Source: DATFVJ01 sp963727015 (GTDB taxonomy: Bacteria > Actinomycetota > Actinomycetes > Streptosporangiales > Streptosporangiaceae). Taken from it: DNA of 64,000 nucleotides. Of this stretch, positions 7,822-17,195 are shown in pieces (position 1 is the first letter of the stretch; each line of letters begins with the position of its first letter). The stretch lies in assembly GCA_963727015.1 (NCBI GenBank), contig CAVSEV010000015.1:403352-467351 (forward strand), written 5' to 3'. The notes beneath the pieces were generated by a model. The model was not told the DNA's origin and did no database searches. It saw nothing but the letters and a program-made list of their open reading frames with translations. The translations under genes were made by a program, and so were the position numbers.

Positions 7822-9741
7822 CTATCGGGCCCGCTCCCTGGAAGCACCGGACCTGCGCCTGATCGCGGCGGTGGCTTTGGCGGCCTTGACCGCGGCGGAC
7901 AGCGCGCCGATGTCGTAGGCGCCGTAATGCCGGCGGCCGTTGACGAAGAACGTCGGCGTGCCGGAGACGCTGCTCAAGTCGGCGGAGTCGACGTCTTCCG
8001 CGATCCTGGCGGCGCCGGCGCGTCTCCTGATGTGCTCGCGGAATCGCTCGACGTCCAGGCCGAGGTCTTGGGCGTGCCGGATGAGGTCGGCGGCCCGCAG
8101 CTCATCCTGGTGGTCGAGCAGCAGGTCGTGCATCTCCCAGAACGCGCCCTGATCTGCGGCGGCCTCGGCCGCTTCCGCGGCAAGCTGCGCGTGCGGGTGA
8201 ACGTCGTTCAGCGGCAGGTGCCGCCACACGTACCTGACGTCGCCGTGGCCAGCGAGCAGTTCACGGACAGCAGGCTCGGCCTGGCCGCAATAGGGGCACT
8301 CGAAGTCGCCGTACTCGACCACGGTTACCGGCGCATCCTGCGGGCCGCGGATGTGGTCGCGGCCGGGATCGACAGGTGCGCCGAGATCGATGAGCACCTC
8401 GGAGGTGCCAAGCAGCGCGCGGATCCGCAGCCTGGGCGGAAGCAGCGTGGTGGCACGGAAGACCAGCCACGTCACCAGGGAGGCTCCGAGCGCCGCGCTG
8501 AGGACACCCAGTTTCGCCTCCTCGAGCTGGGTGCCGCTGAACGCGAGGGTCGCGATCAGCAGCGAAACGGTGAAGCCGATGCCGGCGATCGCCCCGGCGC
8601 CTGTGACGGCAGCCCAGCCGACGGGCGGGCGCAGCCGGCCACGGCTCACCCTGGTGACCAGCCACGCGGCGCCGACGATCCCGATGGGCTTGCCCGCGAC
8701 GTAGGCGAAAAGGATGCCCAGCGTGATCGGCGACGTGTACGCGCGGGCCAGGAAGCCCCCGTTGATAACGATCCCGGTGTTGGCGAGCGCGAACAACGGG
8801 ACGATGACGTAGCTCGTCCAGGGATGGTAGAGCTGCTGCAGCCGGTCGTTGGGTGAGATAGCCGAGGTGAGCCCGGCGGTTGCCGACCGCGCGAGCTCTG
8901 GTGTCGGCTGCTCGCGGAAGTTGCGGAACAGGTCTGTCGCGCGTTCGAGGTCGCTGCGGCTGGCCGAATAGGCGTAGGTCATCAGTCCCATCGCCAGGCC
9001 GACGACGACAGGGTCCACACCCGACTTGAAGACCGCGACCCACGCCGCGATGCCGAGCAGCGCATATACCAGCCCGTAACGGATACCGGCAGCGCGGATG
9101 AGCAGCATCACGCCAAACATCGCGACCGCGATCAGCAGCGCGGCAGGCACCACATTCCTGCTGTAGGCGACCCCGATCACCACGAGCGAGACGAGGTCGT
9201 CGACGACGGCGACGGTGAGCATGAAGGCCCGCAGCCGATCGGGCAGGCGCGGCCCGACGAGGGCGAGCATGCCGAGCGCGAACGCGGTATCCGTCGACAT
9301 TGCCGCGCCCCAGCCATGTGCGGAGGCGCGGCCCGCGTTCACGGCCAGGTAGATCGCGACGGGTACTACCATCCCGCCGGCGCCAGCCAGGACCGGCAGC
9401 GCCAGCCGCCGCCGTTCGCGCAATTCGCCCATGTCGAACTCGCGGCGTGCTTCCAGGCCGACGATGAAGAAGAAGAACGTCATCAGCCCGCTGTTCACCC
9501 AGCCGCGAAGATCCTCTGATACGGCCACGTTGCCGAGGTGGATCGACAACTGGGTGTGCCAGACGGTCTCGTACGACGAAGCATCGGCGTTTACCCAGAT
9601 GAGCGCCGCCACCGCCATCGCGAGCAGAACGGCGGCACTGCCCGTCTCGGTCCGCAGGAACATCCGCAGCGGGGTCTGCAGGTTCCGCGCCCACGCCGTT
9701 CGGCCGGAGAAGGGCTGAGCCGCCGGCTGGGACTCAGTCAT
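7822..9741 (-). CDS. nhaA: NhaA Na+/H+ antiporter with C-terminal DsbA/thioredoxin domain
   Basis: A 639-residue fusion. Residues 1-430 or so are NhaA (PF06965), with the conserved TVAVVDDLVSLVVIGV segment carrying the paired aspartates that bind Na+ and protons, GWGAAMSTDTAFALGML, and GFTVSLLIATLAF near the end. Residues 445-620 are a DsbA-like thioredoxin domain with the active-site pair CPYC at 482-485 (YGDFECPYCGQAEPA) and the cis-proline loop SGTPTFFVNG. This fusion is known in actinobacteria; the redox domain could lie on either membrane face. The protein should extrude Na+ in exchange for protons, with the redox half perhaps serving a separate or regulatory role. About 390 bases upstream lack an intact gene. 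Confidence 0.93.
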   Translation of the reverse strand: MTESQPAAQPFSGRTAWARNLQTPLRMFLRTETGSAAVLLAMAVAALIWVNADASSYETVWHTQLSIHLGNVAVSEDLRGWVNSGLMTFFFFIVGLEARREFDMGELRERRRLALPVLAGAGGMVVPVAIYLAVNAGRASAHGWGAAMSTDTAFALGMLALVGPRLPDRLRAFMLTVAVVDDLVSLVVIGVAYSRNVVPAALLIAVAMFGVMLLIRAAGIRYGLVYALLGIAAWVAVFKSGVDPVVVGLAMGLMTYAYSASRSDLERATDLFRNFREQPTPELARSATAGLTSAISPNDRLQQLYHPWTSYVIVPLFALANTGIVINGGFLARAYTSPITLGILFAYVAGKPIGIVGAAWLVTRVSRGRLRPPVGWAAVTGAGAIAGIGFTVSLLIATLAFSGTQLEEAKLGVLSAALGASLVTWLVFRATTLLPPRLRIRALLGTSEVLIDLGAPVDPGRDHIRGPQDAPVTVVEYGDFECPYCGQAEPAVRELLAGHGDVRYVWRHLPLNDVHPHAQLAAEAAEAAADQGAFWEMHDLLLDHQDELRAADLIRHAQDLGLDVERFREHIRRRAGAARIAEDVDSADLSSVSGTPTFFVNGRRHYGAYDIGALSAAVKAAKATAAIRRRSGASRERAR

Positions 9742-9879
9742 GCCGCAATTGTCGCCTCACCCGCAAGCTCGCCGCGGCGAACCCCGCGGCTATGCCGCCC
9801 GTTACCCGGCAAGCCGGCAACGACGCGAGGCCTGCAGGGCGAGCGCGACGGGACTTGACATTAACCCGGAAACATGCTG

Positions 9880-10053
9880 ATCAGCTCCGCCAGCAAGACC
9901 CGCGCCGCGTCGGAGGGCGAGCCCGGCGGGTGGCGGCCCGGGCAGCGAAAGCAGCGCCAGATCGAGTCCGCCCGAGATCACTTCGCGTGCCAGTTCGGCG
10001 GAACCGGCCAGGGCGACCCGGATCTCAGAGCAAATACACCAGATCGTTACCAA
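9880..10053 (-). pseudogene. Remnant of a LysR-type regulator
   Basis: On the minus strand a short frame reads EIRVALAGSAELAREVISGGLDLALLSLPGPPPAGLALRR. This matches the start of the LysR substrate-binding domain, where the G-S-A-EL...G-LDLAL-SLP pattern is usual. The frame then becomes unrelated. An overlapping frame ends SDAARVLLAELISMFPG, which could be the C-terminus after an internal deletion. No DNA-binding domain is present. I read it as the debris of a deleted regulator gene; the rest of 9742-10129 holds nothing else I can support. Confidence 0.4.
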
Positions 10054-10129
10054 GCAATAACTCGCGAGCTAGGTCCCGATACTGGTTATCGATCACAAAG
10101 GTTACGCCCTGCCAGCCCGACCCGCATGG

Positions 10130-11152
10130 CTAGTTCAGGTGGGCGGCCAGGTCGGTGAGGCTGCGGAAGATCGCTGTCCCGAACTCCTTGTCCAGATGCG
10201 CGTGGTTGACCGCGGTGTTCCAGGCTCCGCTGTCCGTCACCACGATGTCGCAGTAGGGGATGGTCATGGCGAGTGCCGCGTTGTCGCGTAGATCGCTAAT
10301 TTTCCAGTGCTTATTCGAGTCCTTGAGGTAGTGGTACTGGAGCATCGTTGCGACGCGACGTGAGGGCATCGAGGTCAGGAGCGTCGTCAGCGATTCCCTG
10401 TCGCGCAGGGGCGGGCGCCGGTTCATCGAGTACCCGGCGTTCAGAAGCGCCTGAACGAAGTTGTTCTCGATATCGACAGTGAGCTGACGTGCGTAGATAG
10501 CGTCCAGGGGACGTGATCGCAGGTCAGGGTTCGTGCGCAGCGCGTTGACCATGACGTTGAAGCTGGCCAGCTCCCGGTCGGCCTCACGGCGGGCGGCGTA
10601 GGGGTCGTAGCCGGGGATAGTGCTCCAGTACGCCTTGGGCGGCTGCGTCAGCAGCTCATACTCGCTGACCACGTTGACCCTCGCCTCCATCTCGGCAACC
10701 GATATGCCAAGCATGGCTTCAAGCTGTCTGCGCGCGTCATCCGTTCCGCCGGTCAGCTTGAACTGCTTGATCTCGCCGGCAAGGGCAAAGTTGGCGCCGA
10801 AGCCGAACTTCTCCACCCTCACAGGGAAGGCGGGCCGTCCGAACATGCGGTTCAGCGCGAGTCCGAGTTCTTCGTTGATGATCTTCTTCGTTGACGTGAT
10901 CGTGCTGAAACGCGCCAAGAGCGTCATGACCTTAGCTGCTTCCTCGCGCTGGTGGTCACGAGGATTCTCGCTCAGCTCGATGTAGTTCACCGCCGAGAGC
11001 GGGATCATGATCCGGCCCTGCTCGACCAGGCGGACTAGCTGGTGCAGCACGTCCACATGCCCGGGCTTCTGTGGATGGCCGGCCAACGCCTCACCTAGTG
11101 CATACCAGTGGTTGATGTCGAGATAGACAGTCCGGCGTCCGGTGGTCTCCAC
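10130..11152 (-). CDS. PIN-like domain protein
   Basis: About 340 residues. An N-terminal strand RTVYLDINHWYALGEALAG carries the first acidic residue of a PIN-type nuclease, I/L-PLSAVNYIELSENPR carries a second, and the C-terminal DNAALAMTIPYCDIVVTDSGAWN carries the late acidic pair. The order matches PIN nucleases, although the insert between the acids is very long. The start is uncertain: the frame is open to an upstream start at 11290, and I place it at GTG 11152 because homology-like sequence begins there and the upstream residues are basic and low-complexity. It overlaps the end of the neighbouring PIN gene by 58 nt (or 196 nt with the longer start), implying translational coupling. An RNase role is inferred. 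Confidence 0.65.
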   Translation of the reverse strand: METTGRRTVYLDINHWYALGEALAGHPQKPGHVDVLHQLVRLVEQGRIMIPLSAVNYIELSENPRDHQREEAAKVMTLLARFSTITSTKKIINEELGLALNRMFGRPAFPVRVEKFGFGANFALAGEIKQFKLTGGTDDARRQLEAMLGISVAEMEARVNVVSEYELLTQPPKAYWSTIPGYDPYAARREADRELASFNVMVNALRTNPDLRSRPLDAIYARQLTVDIENNFVQALLNAGYSMNRRPPLRDRESLTTLLTSMPSRRVATMLQYHYLKDSNKHWKISDLRDNAALAMTIPYCDIVVTDSGAWNTAVNHAHLDKEFGTAIFRSLTDLAAHLN

Positions 11153-12123
11153 GGGGAAGAGGCTATCCGGGCGGGCCGGCCAGCGCCTACGGGTTTTGCG
11201 CTGGCCGGGCTGCCTGCGACCGGGCACGCCGACCTCGTGAGTTCTGTGCTTGCCCTGTCGGCTGGGGGTGCCGACGGATGCGGCAGCCACAGGTCTTTGA
11301 GTCCCTGGTGCCGCGCCCTGAGTGCCATGCTCTTGTCGTACGTCACCATCGTGACCTCGCGACCGGACAAAATCTGCACTGCCAGCGCCCGGTCCACGAT
11401 CTCGGCATCGTTGTCCGGCAGCCGTTCATGGTCGGGCGGGTCAAACAGCAACTCCATCGTGACCGGCCCCAAACCGGGCGAGCTATCGTCACGCAACCGC
11501 CCCATCGGGCGTTCTTCGCTGACATTCCTGAACACCTCGTCCAGCGTCTTCAGGGCCGTCCGCGCGCGGCTTCGCGCCTGGTTGTCACGCTTCAGCCGGT
11601 CAAGCTCGTCCACGACGAGCAGCGGCACCAGGACGTGCATCGCCCAACCGGGAGTCGTCGCGGCCGTCAGCCCGGCGAGGTCGGCGTCCGGCAACTCGTC
11701 AGGGTGCTCCACGTAGAAACAGGTGTCCAGCACCAGCAGGTCGCCGACGTTCCGCCACCGCTCCTTGTTGGCCCTCAACGTCTTGATCGCCTCGTCGAAG
11801 TCGTCCACCCGCTGGTCCAGTTCTTGCGACACCAGGTCGTTGACCACCCGCTGTACTCCGACATCTGAACTTGTCAGCGTGCCAGCACTGGCCAGCAGCA
11901 ACTTATACCGCCTGTTGAGCACCAGCGACGCCAGATCCTTGCCGCTGATCCGGCCACGAAACATCCGCGCCGCCCGTCCGGCCCATTCCAGGTAGGCCAG
12001 CAACCGCTTGTGCGCAGTGGGCGCGCCGCCGCCACCTCGAAGGTTGAACGCCTCAGTGCGGGTGGAATCCAACGTTCGAATAAGGTCGTCCAGGCCGACG
12101 CCTGGGCGGGGAGTAAGCAGCAT
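11095..12123 (-). CDS. PIN-domain ribonuclease-like protein
   Basis: A 342-residue protein. A helical N-terminal domain (residues 1-125) precedes a clear PIN nuclease domain with all four acidic sites: LLVLDTCFYVEHPDEL, LLVVDELDRLKRDN, NDAEIVDRALAVQI and VTMVTYDKSMALRAR. The final 50 or so residues after LWLPHPSAPP are low-complexity and overlap the next gene, so the exact C-terminus deserves caution. PIN domains usually cleave RNA with a metal ion. Unlike VapC toxins, this protein is large and has no small antitoxin gene before it; its partner is another PIN-like gene. A TATAAT box lies 33 bases before the ATG. Confidence 0.8.
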   Translation of the reverse strand: MLLTPRPGVGLDDLIRTLDSTRTEAFNLRGGGGAPTAHKRLLAYLEWAGRAARMFRGRISGKDLASLVLNRRYKLLLASAGTLTSSDVGVQRVVNDLVSQELDQRVDDFDEAIKTLRANKERWRNVGDLLVLDTCFYVEHPDELPDADLAGLTAATTPGWAMHVLVPLLVVDELDRLKRDNQARSRARTALKTLDEVFRNVSEERPMGRLRDDSSPGLGPVTMELLFDPPDHERLPDNDAEIVDRALAVQILSGREVTMVTYDKSMALRARHQGLKDLWLPHPSAPPADRASTELTRSACPVAGSPASAKPVGAGRPARIASSPWRPPDAGLSISTSTTGMH

Positions 12124-12155
12124 GGTTACAGCCTGCCACCGTCCGGGGTGGTTCC

Positions 12156-12161
12156 ATTATA
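12156..12161 (-). promoter_or_regulatory. Candidate -10 box for the PIN-gene pair
   Basis: A perfect TATAAT on the minus strand lies 33 bases before the ATG of the first PIN gene. It sits in an unusually AT-rich patch. No convincing TTGACA-like -35 was seen at 16-18 bases, so it remains a suggestion. Confidence 0.35.
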
Positions 12162-12629
12162 TTGACCAAGCCGACGCTGCTGCCGTGGCCCAAGATCGGC
12201 TGGTAATTGCCACTATCAGTGACCGGCGTCGGAACGTTACGGTCAGCTCAATGCACGCGGCCCTGCCGATTATTAATTGCGGGCAGCACGGCCAAATGCA
12301 CCATCATCCGGGCGCATATCTGCCGACTCGGGGTGGCCATGGGCGGCGCTGATCTTGTGCCGGAGCCGGCCGGCTACCGAGACGCTCTGCAGCCGGGCGG
12401 TTCGACGTTGGCCCGGTACCATCCGGGCTGCCTCTGCTGCTAGCGGAGAACTCCGAAGCGATCTTGGGCAGCCCGCTGGAAGTGTCGCCGGCGTACTCTT
12501 GTATGGGTCGACTTGGGGTTGGTGTATGTGAGGAGCGGCGCGCATCCTCCGGGTGAACCCGCTGTGCCCAGCGAAGAGCGGGCAGATGCGGGCGTTCTTG
12601 CGGTCGCGGCGCTTTCACCGGGCCATGCC
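12162..12629. other. Intergenic region between the PIN genes and the LAL regulator
   Basis: About 470 bp between divergent genes. It includes an AT-richer patch (12225-12290) but no open frame with family resemblance. Both promoters should lie here. Confidence 0.45.
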
Positions 12630-15446
12630 ATGTTGCTAGGCCGTGAGCTGGAGCGCGGTCGGATCGACCGCGTTCTTGAGATGGCGCGGCGGGGCCGCAG
12701 TGCCGCCTTGGTGCTTCAAGGCGAGCCGGGCACTGGCAAAACCACGCTTCTTGACTACGCCGTCGAGTCGGGCCAGGACTTCGAAATCGTCCGCTTGCTG
12801 GGGATCGAATCGGAGGCCGAGCTTAGCTTCGCTGCGCTGCATCAGCTTGTGCTGCCGTTTCTGGCCGGACTCAGGTCTCTTCCGGCACCGCAGCGGGACG
12901 CTCTGAGCGGGGCGCTCGGCCTCCGCCGTGCGGATTCGCCGGACCGCTTTCTCCTGGCCCTCGCCGCACTTACCATGCTGGCCAGCGCCGTCACCGAGCG
13001 GCCGCTGCTGTGCGTCGTCGATGACGCACAGTGGCTTGACCGGGAATCAGCCGGCATCCTGGGTTTCATTGCCCGGCGGCTCAGCGCTGATGCGATAGCG
13101 ATGCTGTTCGCAGTGCGGGGCCCGTCGGAACGCACTGCGGATCTTGAGGGGATCCCCCGGGTGCAGATCGGAGGCCTTCCACCCGAGGAGGCCGGGCAGT
13201 TGCTCGCGTCGGTGGTGGCGGGCCGCGTTGACCGCGGGGTAAGCGAGCGGATCATCGCCCAGACGGGCGGAAACCCGCTGGGGCTGATCGAACTGGGCGG
13301 TGAATTGAGCCGGGAACAGCTGGCGGGGGAGATTCCGCTGCCTGAACTGCTCCCGGTGGGCGGAAGCCTGCAGGCGCGGTACCTTCGCCAGATCGGGAGT
13401 ATGCCCGCCGAGACACAGGTCCTCCTGCTGGCTGCCGCGGCGGATCCCACCGGTGATCCGGCTCTGCTCTGGCGCGCTGGCGAGTTCCTCGGCTTCGGCG
13501 TCCGCGCTGCGGCCCCCGCCGAGGCCGAAGGGCTGCTGCGCCTCAGCCCGCTGGTCAGATTCCGCCACCCGCTTATCCGCTCAGCGCTATATCACGGAGC
13601 CGCTCTGGCCGAGCGCGTGCGGGTCCACGAGGCGCTGGCCCGGGCCACCGATCCTCAGGTAGCCGCCGACCTGCGGGCGTGGCACCGGGCAGAGGCCGCG
13701 ATAGGGCCCGATGAGAGCGTAGCCGTGGAACTCGAACGGGCGGCCGACCACGCGAGGGAACGGGGAGGGTGGGCTGCGGGCGCCCGGTTCCTGACCCGCG
13801 CGGCCACGCTCACACCGGACGCCGATGAGCGGCTCCGGCGCGTTCTGGCCGCCGCCCGGGCCGAAACGACGGCCGGTGCCTGCGTGCGCGCGCAGGCGCT
13901 GTTGGACAGCGTGGCCGGCCAGCTGGAGGATCCGGTCAGGCATGCCGAGGCCCTGCGCGTTCAGGGGACGATGCGCTATGCGCTCGACCAGACCGCGGAG
14001 GCGGCCTCAGTGCTGCTCGATGCCGCACGACAGCTCGCCCCGCTTGACGCCGGCCTGGCGCGGGCGACCCTGCTCGAAGCGCTCGCCGCGGCGCGGATCA
14101 GCGGACGGCTGGCCAAGACCGGCGCGGGTGAGGCTGACATCGCCCATGCCACCCGCTCATTGCCACGGCCGCCACCCGCGGATGCCACCATCGGCGATCT
14201 TGTCCTCGATGCCGACGCGACATTGATCCTCGATGGTCACGAGGCCGCGGTGCCCGTGCTCAGGCGGGCCGTCACCGCGATGCTGGAGGCCCCGATCAGC
14301 TCCGCCGAGCTGCTCACCCTGACCGGGGTCGGCTGCACCGCAGTGGGTGCGCTCGGCGACGACCATGCGCTGTACTCGCTGGCCAACTGGCTGGAGGTCC
14401 AGGCCAGGGACCAAGGCGCGGTGCTGCCGTTGTCTACGGCCCTCATCTTTTCTGGGTCGTCGGAGTTGTTCGCCGGGCATCTTGACCAGGCACGCGCACG
14501 TTTCGCCGAGCGCGGGGCTATCGAAGCCGCACAGGGGGGTAGCTGCGAGGTCGGGCTGGCCTTGGTGCTGGCCTGGCGAGGCAGGACCGCCGAGGCGCGC
14601 GCTCAGGCAGCAGACGCCGCGCGGGTGGCCGCAGAGCAGGGCCACGGGTGGAAGCTGGTCTGGCTGGAGTACGCCCACGCCGTGCTCGCGCTCGCGATGG
14701 GCCGCTACGAAGAGACACTGGCGGCCGCGCCGCACGGATACCAGGAGAACGTGCTGGTGAGCACGTTCGCGCTGCCGGATCTGATTGAGGCGGCGGTCCG
14801 TTGTGGTGAGCGCGCCTCCGCTGAGCAGGCCTTGGCGCACGTCGCGCGCCGCGCCGCGGCCAGCCCGACACCATTGATGCTGGGCCTGCTTGCCCGGTCC
14901 CGCGCCTTGCTGGGAAGCGATACCGGCGCCGAGGCCTTCTACCTGGAAGCGATCAGCTACCTGCAGCGTGCCAGGGGCCGGGTGCACCTGGCTCGCGCTG
15001 AGCTTCTGTACGGCGAATGGCTGCGCAGGGAAAGACGCCAGCGTGATGCGCGCGAGCACCTGCAAGCTGCTTACGGCATGTTCCGGGAAATCGGAGCCGA
15101 TGGCTTTGCCGAACGGGCGCGGATCGAGCTGGCTGCGGCCGGGGGGGCCGTCCAGCAGCCTGCCTCCTCCCACAGCGGCGGCCTTACGCCCCAAGAACTC
15201 CAGGTCGCGGCGCTGGCGGCCGCCGGTTTCACCAACCTGGAGATCGCCTCGCGGCTGTTCATCAGCCCAAAGACCGTCGACTACCACCTCGGGAAGGTCT
15301 ACCGGAAACTCGGTGTCGGCTCACGTCGCCAGCTCGCCCACGTTCCCCTCGAAAGGCCGAACGGTTCCGGGTCGTATACGGCTGACCGGCAAGCGGGACT
15401 GGACGGTACCAGGGTACTGCCGCGCGGCGCGCAGCCACCTGCCTAG
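12630..15446 (+). CDS. LAL-type LuxR family transcriptional regulator
   Basis: About 938 residues, the usual size of large ATP-binding LuxR regulators. The N-terminal AAA domain begins LLGRELERGRIDRVLEMARRG, with Walker A GEPGTGKTTLLD (about residue 31) and Walker B LLCVVDDAQWLDRES. A long helical TPR-like middle follows. The C-terminal LuxR helix-turn-helix reads LTPQELQVAALAAAGFTNLEIASRLF, then SPKTVDYHLGKVYRKLGV. I start at ATG 12630, where the conserved domain begins; the frame is open from 12513. LALs usually activate a nearby catabolic or biosynthetic operon, so the hydrolase cluster that follows in the same direction is the likely target. Confidence 0.92.
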   Translation: MLLGRELERGRIDRVLEMARRGRSAALVLQGEPGTGKTTLLDYAVESGQDFEIVRLLGIESEAELSFAALHQLVLPFLAGLRSLPAPQRDALSGALGLRRADSPDRFLLALAALTMLASAVTERPLLCVVDDAQWLDRESAGILGFIARRLSADAIAMLFAVRGPSERTADLEGIPRVQIGGLPPEEAGQLLASVVAGRVDRGVSERIIAQTGGNPLGLIELGGELSREQLAGEIPLPELLPVGGSLQARYLRQIGSMPAETQVLLLAAAADPTGDPALLWRAGEFLGFGVRAAAPAEAEGLLRLSPLVRFRHPLIRSALYHGAALAERVRVHEALARATDPQVAADLRAWHRAEAAIGPDESVAVELERAADHARERGGWAAGARFLTRAATLTPDADERLRRVLAAARAETTAGACVRAQALLDSVAGQLEDPVRHAEALRVQGTMRYALDQTAEAASVLLDAARQLAPLDAGLARATLLEALAAARISGRLAKTGAGEADIAHATRSLPRPPPADATIGDLVLDADATLILDGHEAAVPVLRRAVTAMLEAPISSAELLTLTGVGCTAVGALGDDHALYSLANWLEVQARDQGAVLPLSTALIFSGSSELFAGHLDQARARFAERGAIEAAQGGSCEVGLALVLAWRGRTAEARAQAADAARVAAEQGHGWKLVWLEYAHAVLALAMGRYEETLAAAPHGYQENVLVSTFALPDLIEAAVRCGERASAEQALAHVARRAAASPTPLMLGLLARSRALLGSDTGAEAFYLEAISYLQRARGRVHLARAELLYGEWLRRERRQRDAREHLQAAYGMFREIGADGFAERARIELAAAGGAVQQPASSHSGGLTPQELQVAALAAAGFTNLEIASRLFISPKTVDYHLGKVYRKLGVGSRRQLAHVPLERPNGSGSYTADRQAGLDGTRVLPRGAQPPA

Positions 15447-15578
15447 CCGCTGCCCGGGAAAGCGTCTTGATGACTAGGCGTTCTTCCGGATTCGGACAGC
15501 TGGTCCGGCTCGTCACGATACATGCGTGAAGCCATTCGCGACCCCGGAAAAGCTTGCCCGCTCCGATGTAGGCACACC

Positions 15579-15992
15579 ATGACATATCTGGGAAGCAGCG
15601 ATTCCGACCCACAGCTCGCCGACTACTACCCGGAGTGGCTAGACAACCTGGCCGGCGACGTCGCTCTGGAGGGCTCGGCAATGGACGGCTTCGTGCAGGG
15701 CGCCGAGGCCGTGCGGACCGTGGTGGTCGCCATCCGTGCGCTGTATGACTACCAGAAGTTCCACTTCGCCGGGCCTTACGGCGAGAACGGTTGGCTCGAA
15801 GACTACACCGCCGGGGTCCGCGGCGAGCCGATCGGCAACCTCACGGTGGTTACCCGCAACGCCGCCGGGCAGACCCAGCACGTCGTGGGTAACTACCGGC
15901 CCCGGAGCACACTGCTGCTGTTGTCCCGGCTGATAGGCGAGCACTTCGCCGGCACCCCCTACGGGGGGCACTTCCTCGCCAGCGAGCCGTGA
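15579..15992 (+). CDS. SnoaL/NTF2-like protein
   Basis: A 137-residue protein of the NTF2-like superfamily (SnoaL-like). It has the small cone-shaped fold pattern: WLDNLAGDVALEGSAMDGFVQGAEAVRTVVVAIRALY (helical lid), then strands ENGWLEDYTAGVRGEPIGNLTVVTRNAAGQ and HVVGNYRPRSTLLLLSRLIGEHF. Members act as small-molecule isomerases, cyclases or hydrolases, or simply bind ligands. The ATG at 15579 is chosen because the fold begins there; the ribosome site is weak. It is the first gene of the hydrolase run, 132 bases after the LAL regulator, and lies 54 bases before the next gene. Confidence 0.75.
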   Translation: MTYLGSSDSDPQLADYYPEWLDNLAGDVALEGSAMDGFVQGAEAVRTVVVAIRALYDYQKFHFAGPYGENGWLEDYTAGVRGEPIGNLTVVTRNAAGQTQHVVGNYRPRSTLLLLSRLIGEHFAGTPYGGHFLASEP

Positions 15993-16046
15993 GCGGACAT
16001 ACCCGCGACCACCCGCCCGAGCTGCAATACGTCCAAGGAGACCCTC

Positions 16047-17021
16047 ATGAACCCAACTCCTACCCCGGCGGGCCTCGGCTCGGTGTCCCGGGCGCCGCAC
16101 CTCCCGGACGGGTTCGCCGGGACGTTCACCAGCCGGTACGTCGACGCCGGCGGCCTGCGCCAGCACGTGGTCACCGGCGGAGAGGGGCCGCCGCTGCTGC
16201 TGGTGCACGGCTGGCCCCAGACCTGGTACGCCTGGCGGCTGGTCATGCCCGGGCTGGCCCGCCACTTTACCGTGATCGCGCCCGACCAGCGCGGGTGCGG
16301 GCTGTCCGGCAAGCCCGAGGACGGGTACGACACCGGCACCTTGGCCGCCGACCTGGCCGCGCTGATGGACGCGCTGGGGCACGAGCGGTTCGCCGTGGCC
16401 GGCCACGACACCGGCATGTGGATCGGCTATGCGCTGGCCGCCGACCACCCGGGCCAGGTCGCCCGGCTGGCCGTCGCCGAGACCCCCCTGCCGGGGGTGT
16501 CCCCGTCCCCGCCGCTGTTCGCCAATGCGCACCTGAACAACGCGCTGTGGCACTTCGCGTTCAACCGGCTCGCCGCGGTGAACGACCAGCTCGTCGCCGG
16601 GCGGGAAGAGGTCTACTTCGGGTGGCAGTTCGCCACGAAGGCGGCCCGGCCGCTGCCCGGCCACGCGGTCCGCCACTACATCGACACCCTCGCCGCCAGC
16701 CCCGAAGCGCTGCACAGCAGCTTCGCGATCTACCGCGCGCTGGATGCCACCATCGCGCAGAACCAACAGCGCATGACCCGGCGGCTTGAGATGCCCGTGC
16801 TGGGCATCGGCGGCGAGAAGAGCCTGGGGGACCAGGTCGCGGCCACGATGAAGCTGGCCGCCGACAACGTGCAGACCCTGGTCATCCCCGGCTGCGGCCA
16901 CCATCCCCCCGAGGAAGCTCCCGAGGAAACACTGACCGCGCTGACCGCGTTCCTGGCCCCCTACCGCGACGAGCAGGCCACGGCGGCACACACCCCCGGC
17001 CCCCAATCGGCCCCGACCTAG
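16047..17021 (+). CDS. Alpha/beta hydrolase, epoxide hydrolase-like
   Basis: A 324-residue alpha/beta hydrolase. The oxyanion motif is LLLVHGWPQTWYAWRLVMP, the APDQRGCGLSGKP strand is typical of epoxide hydrolases, and the nucleophile elbow is VAGHDTGMWIGY with aspartate rather than serine. The catalytic histidine is in VIPGCGHHPPEEAPEE. An aspartate nucleophile fits epoxide hydrolase or dehalogenase chemistry. A strong AAGGAGA ribosome site precedes the ATG at 16047. The protein has no signal peptide. It belongs to a run of hydrolase genes probably controlled by the upstream LAL regulator. Confidence 0.88.
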   Translation: MNPTPTPAGLGSVSRAPHLPDGFAGTFTSRYVDAGGLRQHVVTGGEGPPLLLVHGWPQTWYAWRLVMPGLARHFTVIAPDQRGCGLSGKPEDGYDTGTLAADLAALMDALGHERFAVAGHDTGMWIGYALAADHPGQVARLAVAETPLPGVSPSPPLFANAHLNNALWHFAFNRLAAVNDQLVAGREEVYFGWQFATKAARPLPGHAVRHYIDTLAASPEALHSSFAIYRALDATIAQNQQRMTRRLEMPVLGIGGEKSLGDQVAATMKLAADNVQTLVIPGCGHHPPEEAPEETLTALTAFLAPYRDEQATAAHTPGPQSAPT

Positions 17022-17195
17022 CCGCGCCCAGGGACAAGGCCAGCCCCGAAGTACTCACCTCACGCGATCCCACCCCCGCACGCCGAGGGGGTCATGAGAA
17101 CGCCGAGTCCTGTCCTGATCAGGGCCGCGCCCATCCACTGACCGGCATGCCAGCGCCGTGCGCAGGGCACACAGTGGCTCACGAAAGGAACCATC

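Noticed and set aside
8261..9694. Long minus-strand frame inside the NhaA gene
   Set aside because: Out-of-frame shadow of high-GC coding sequence, rich in R, P and G without motifs.
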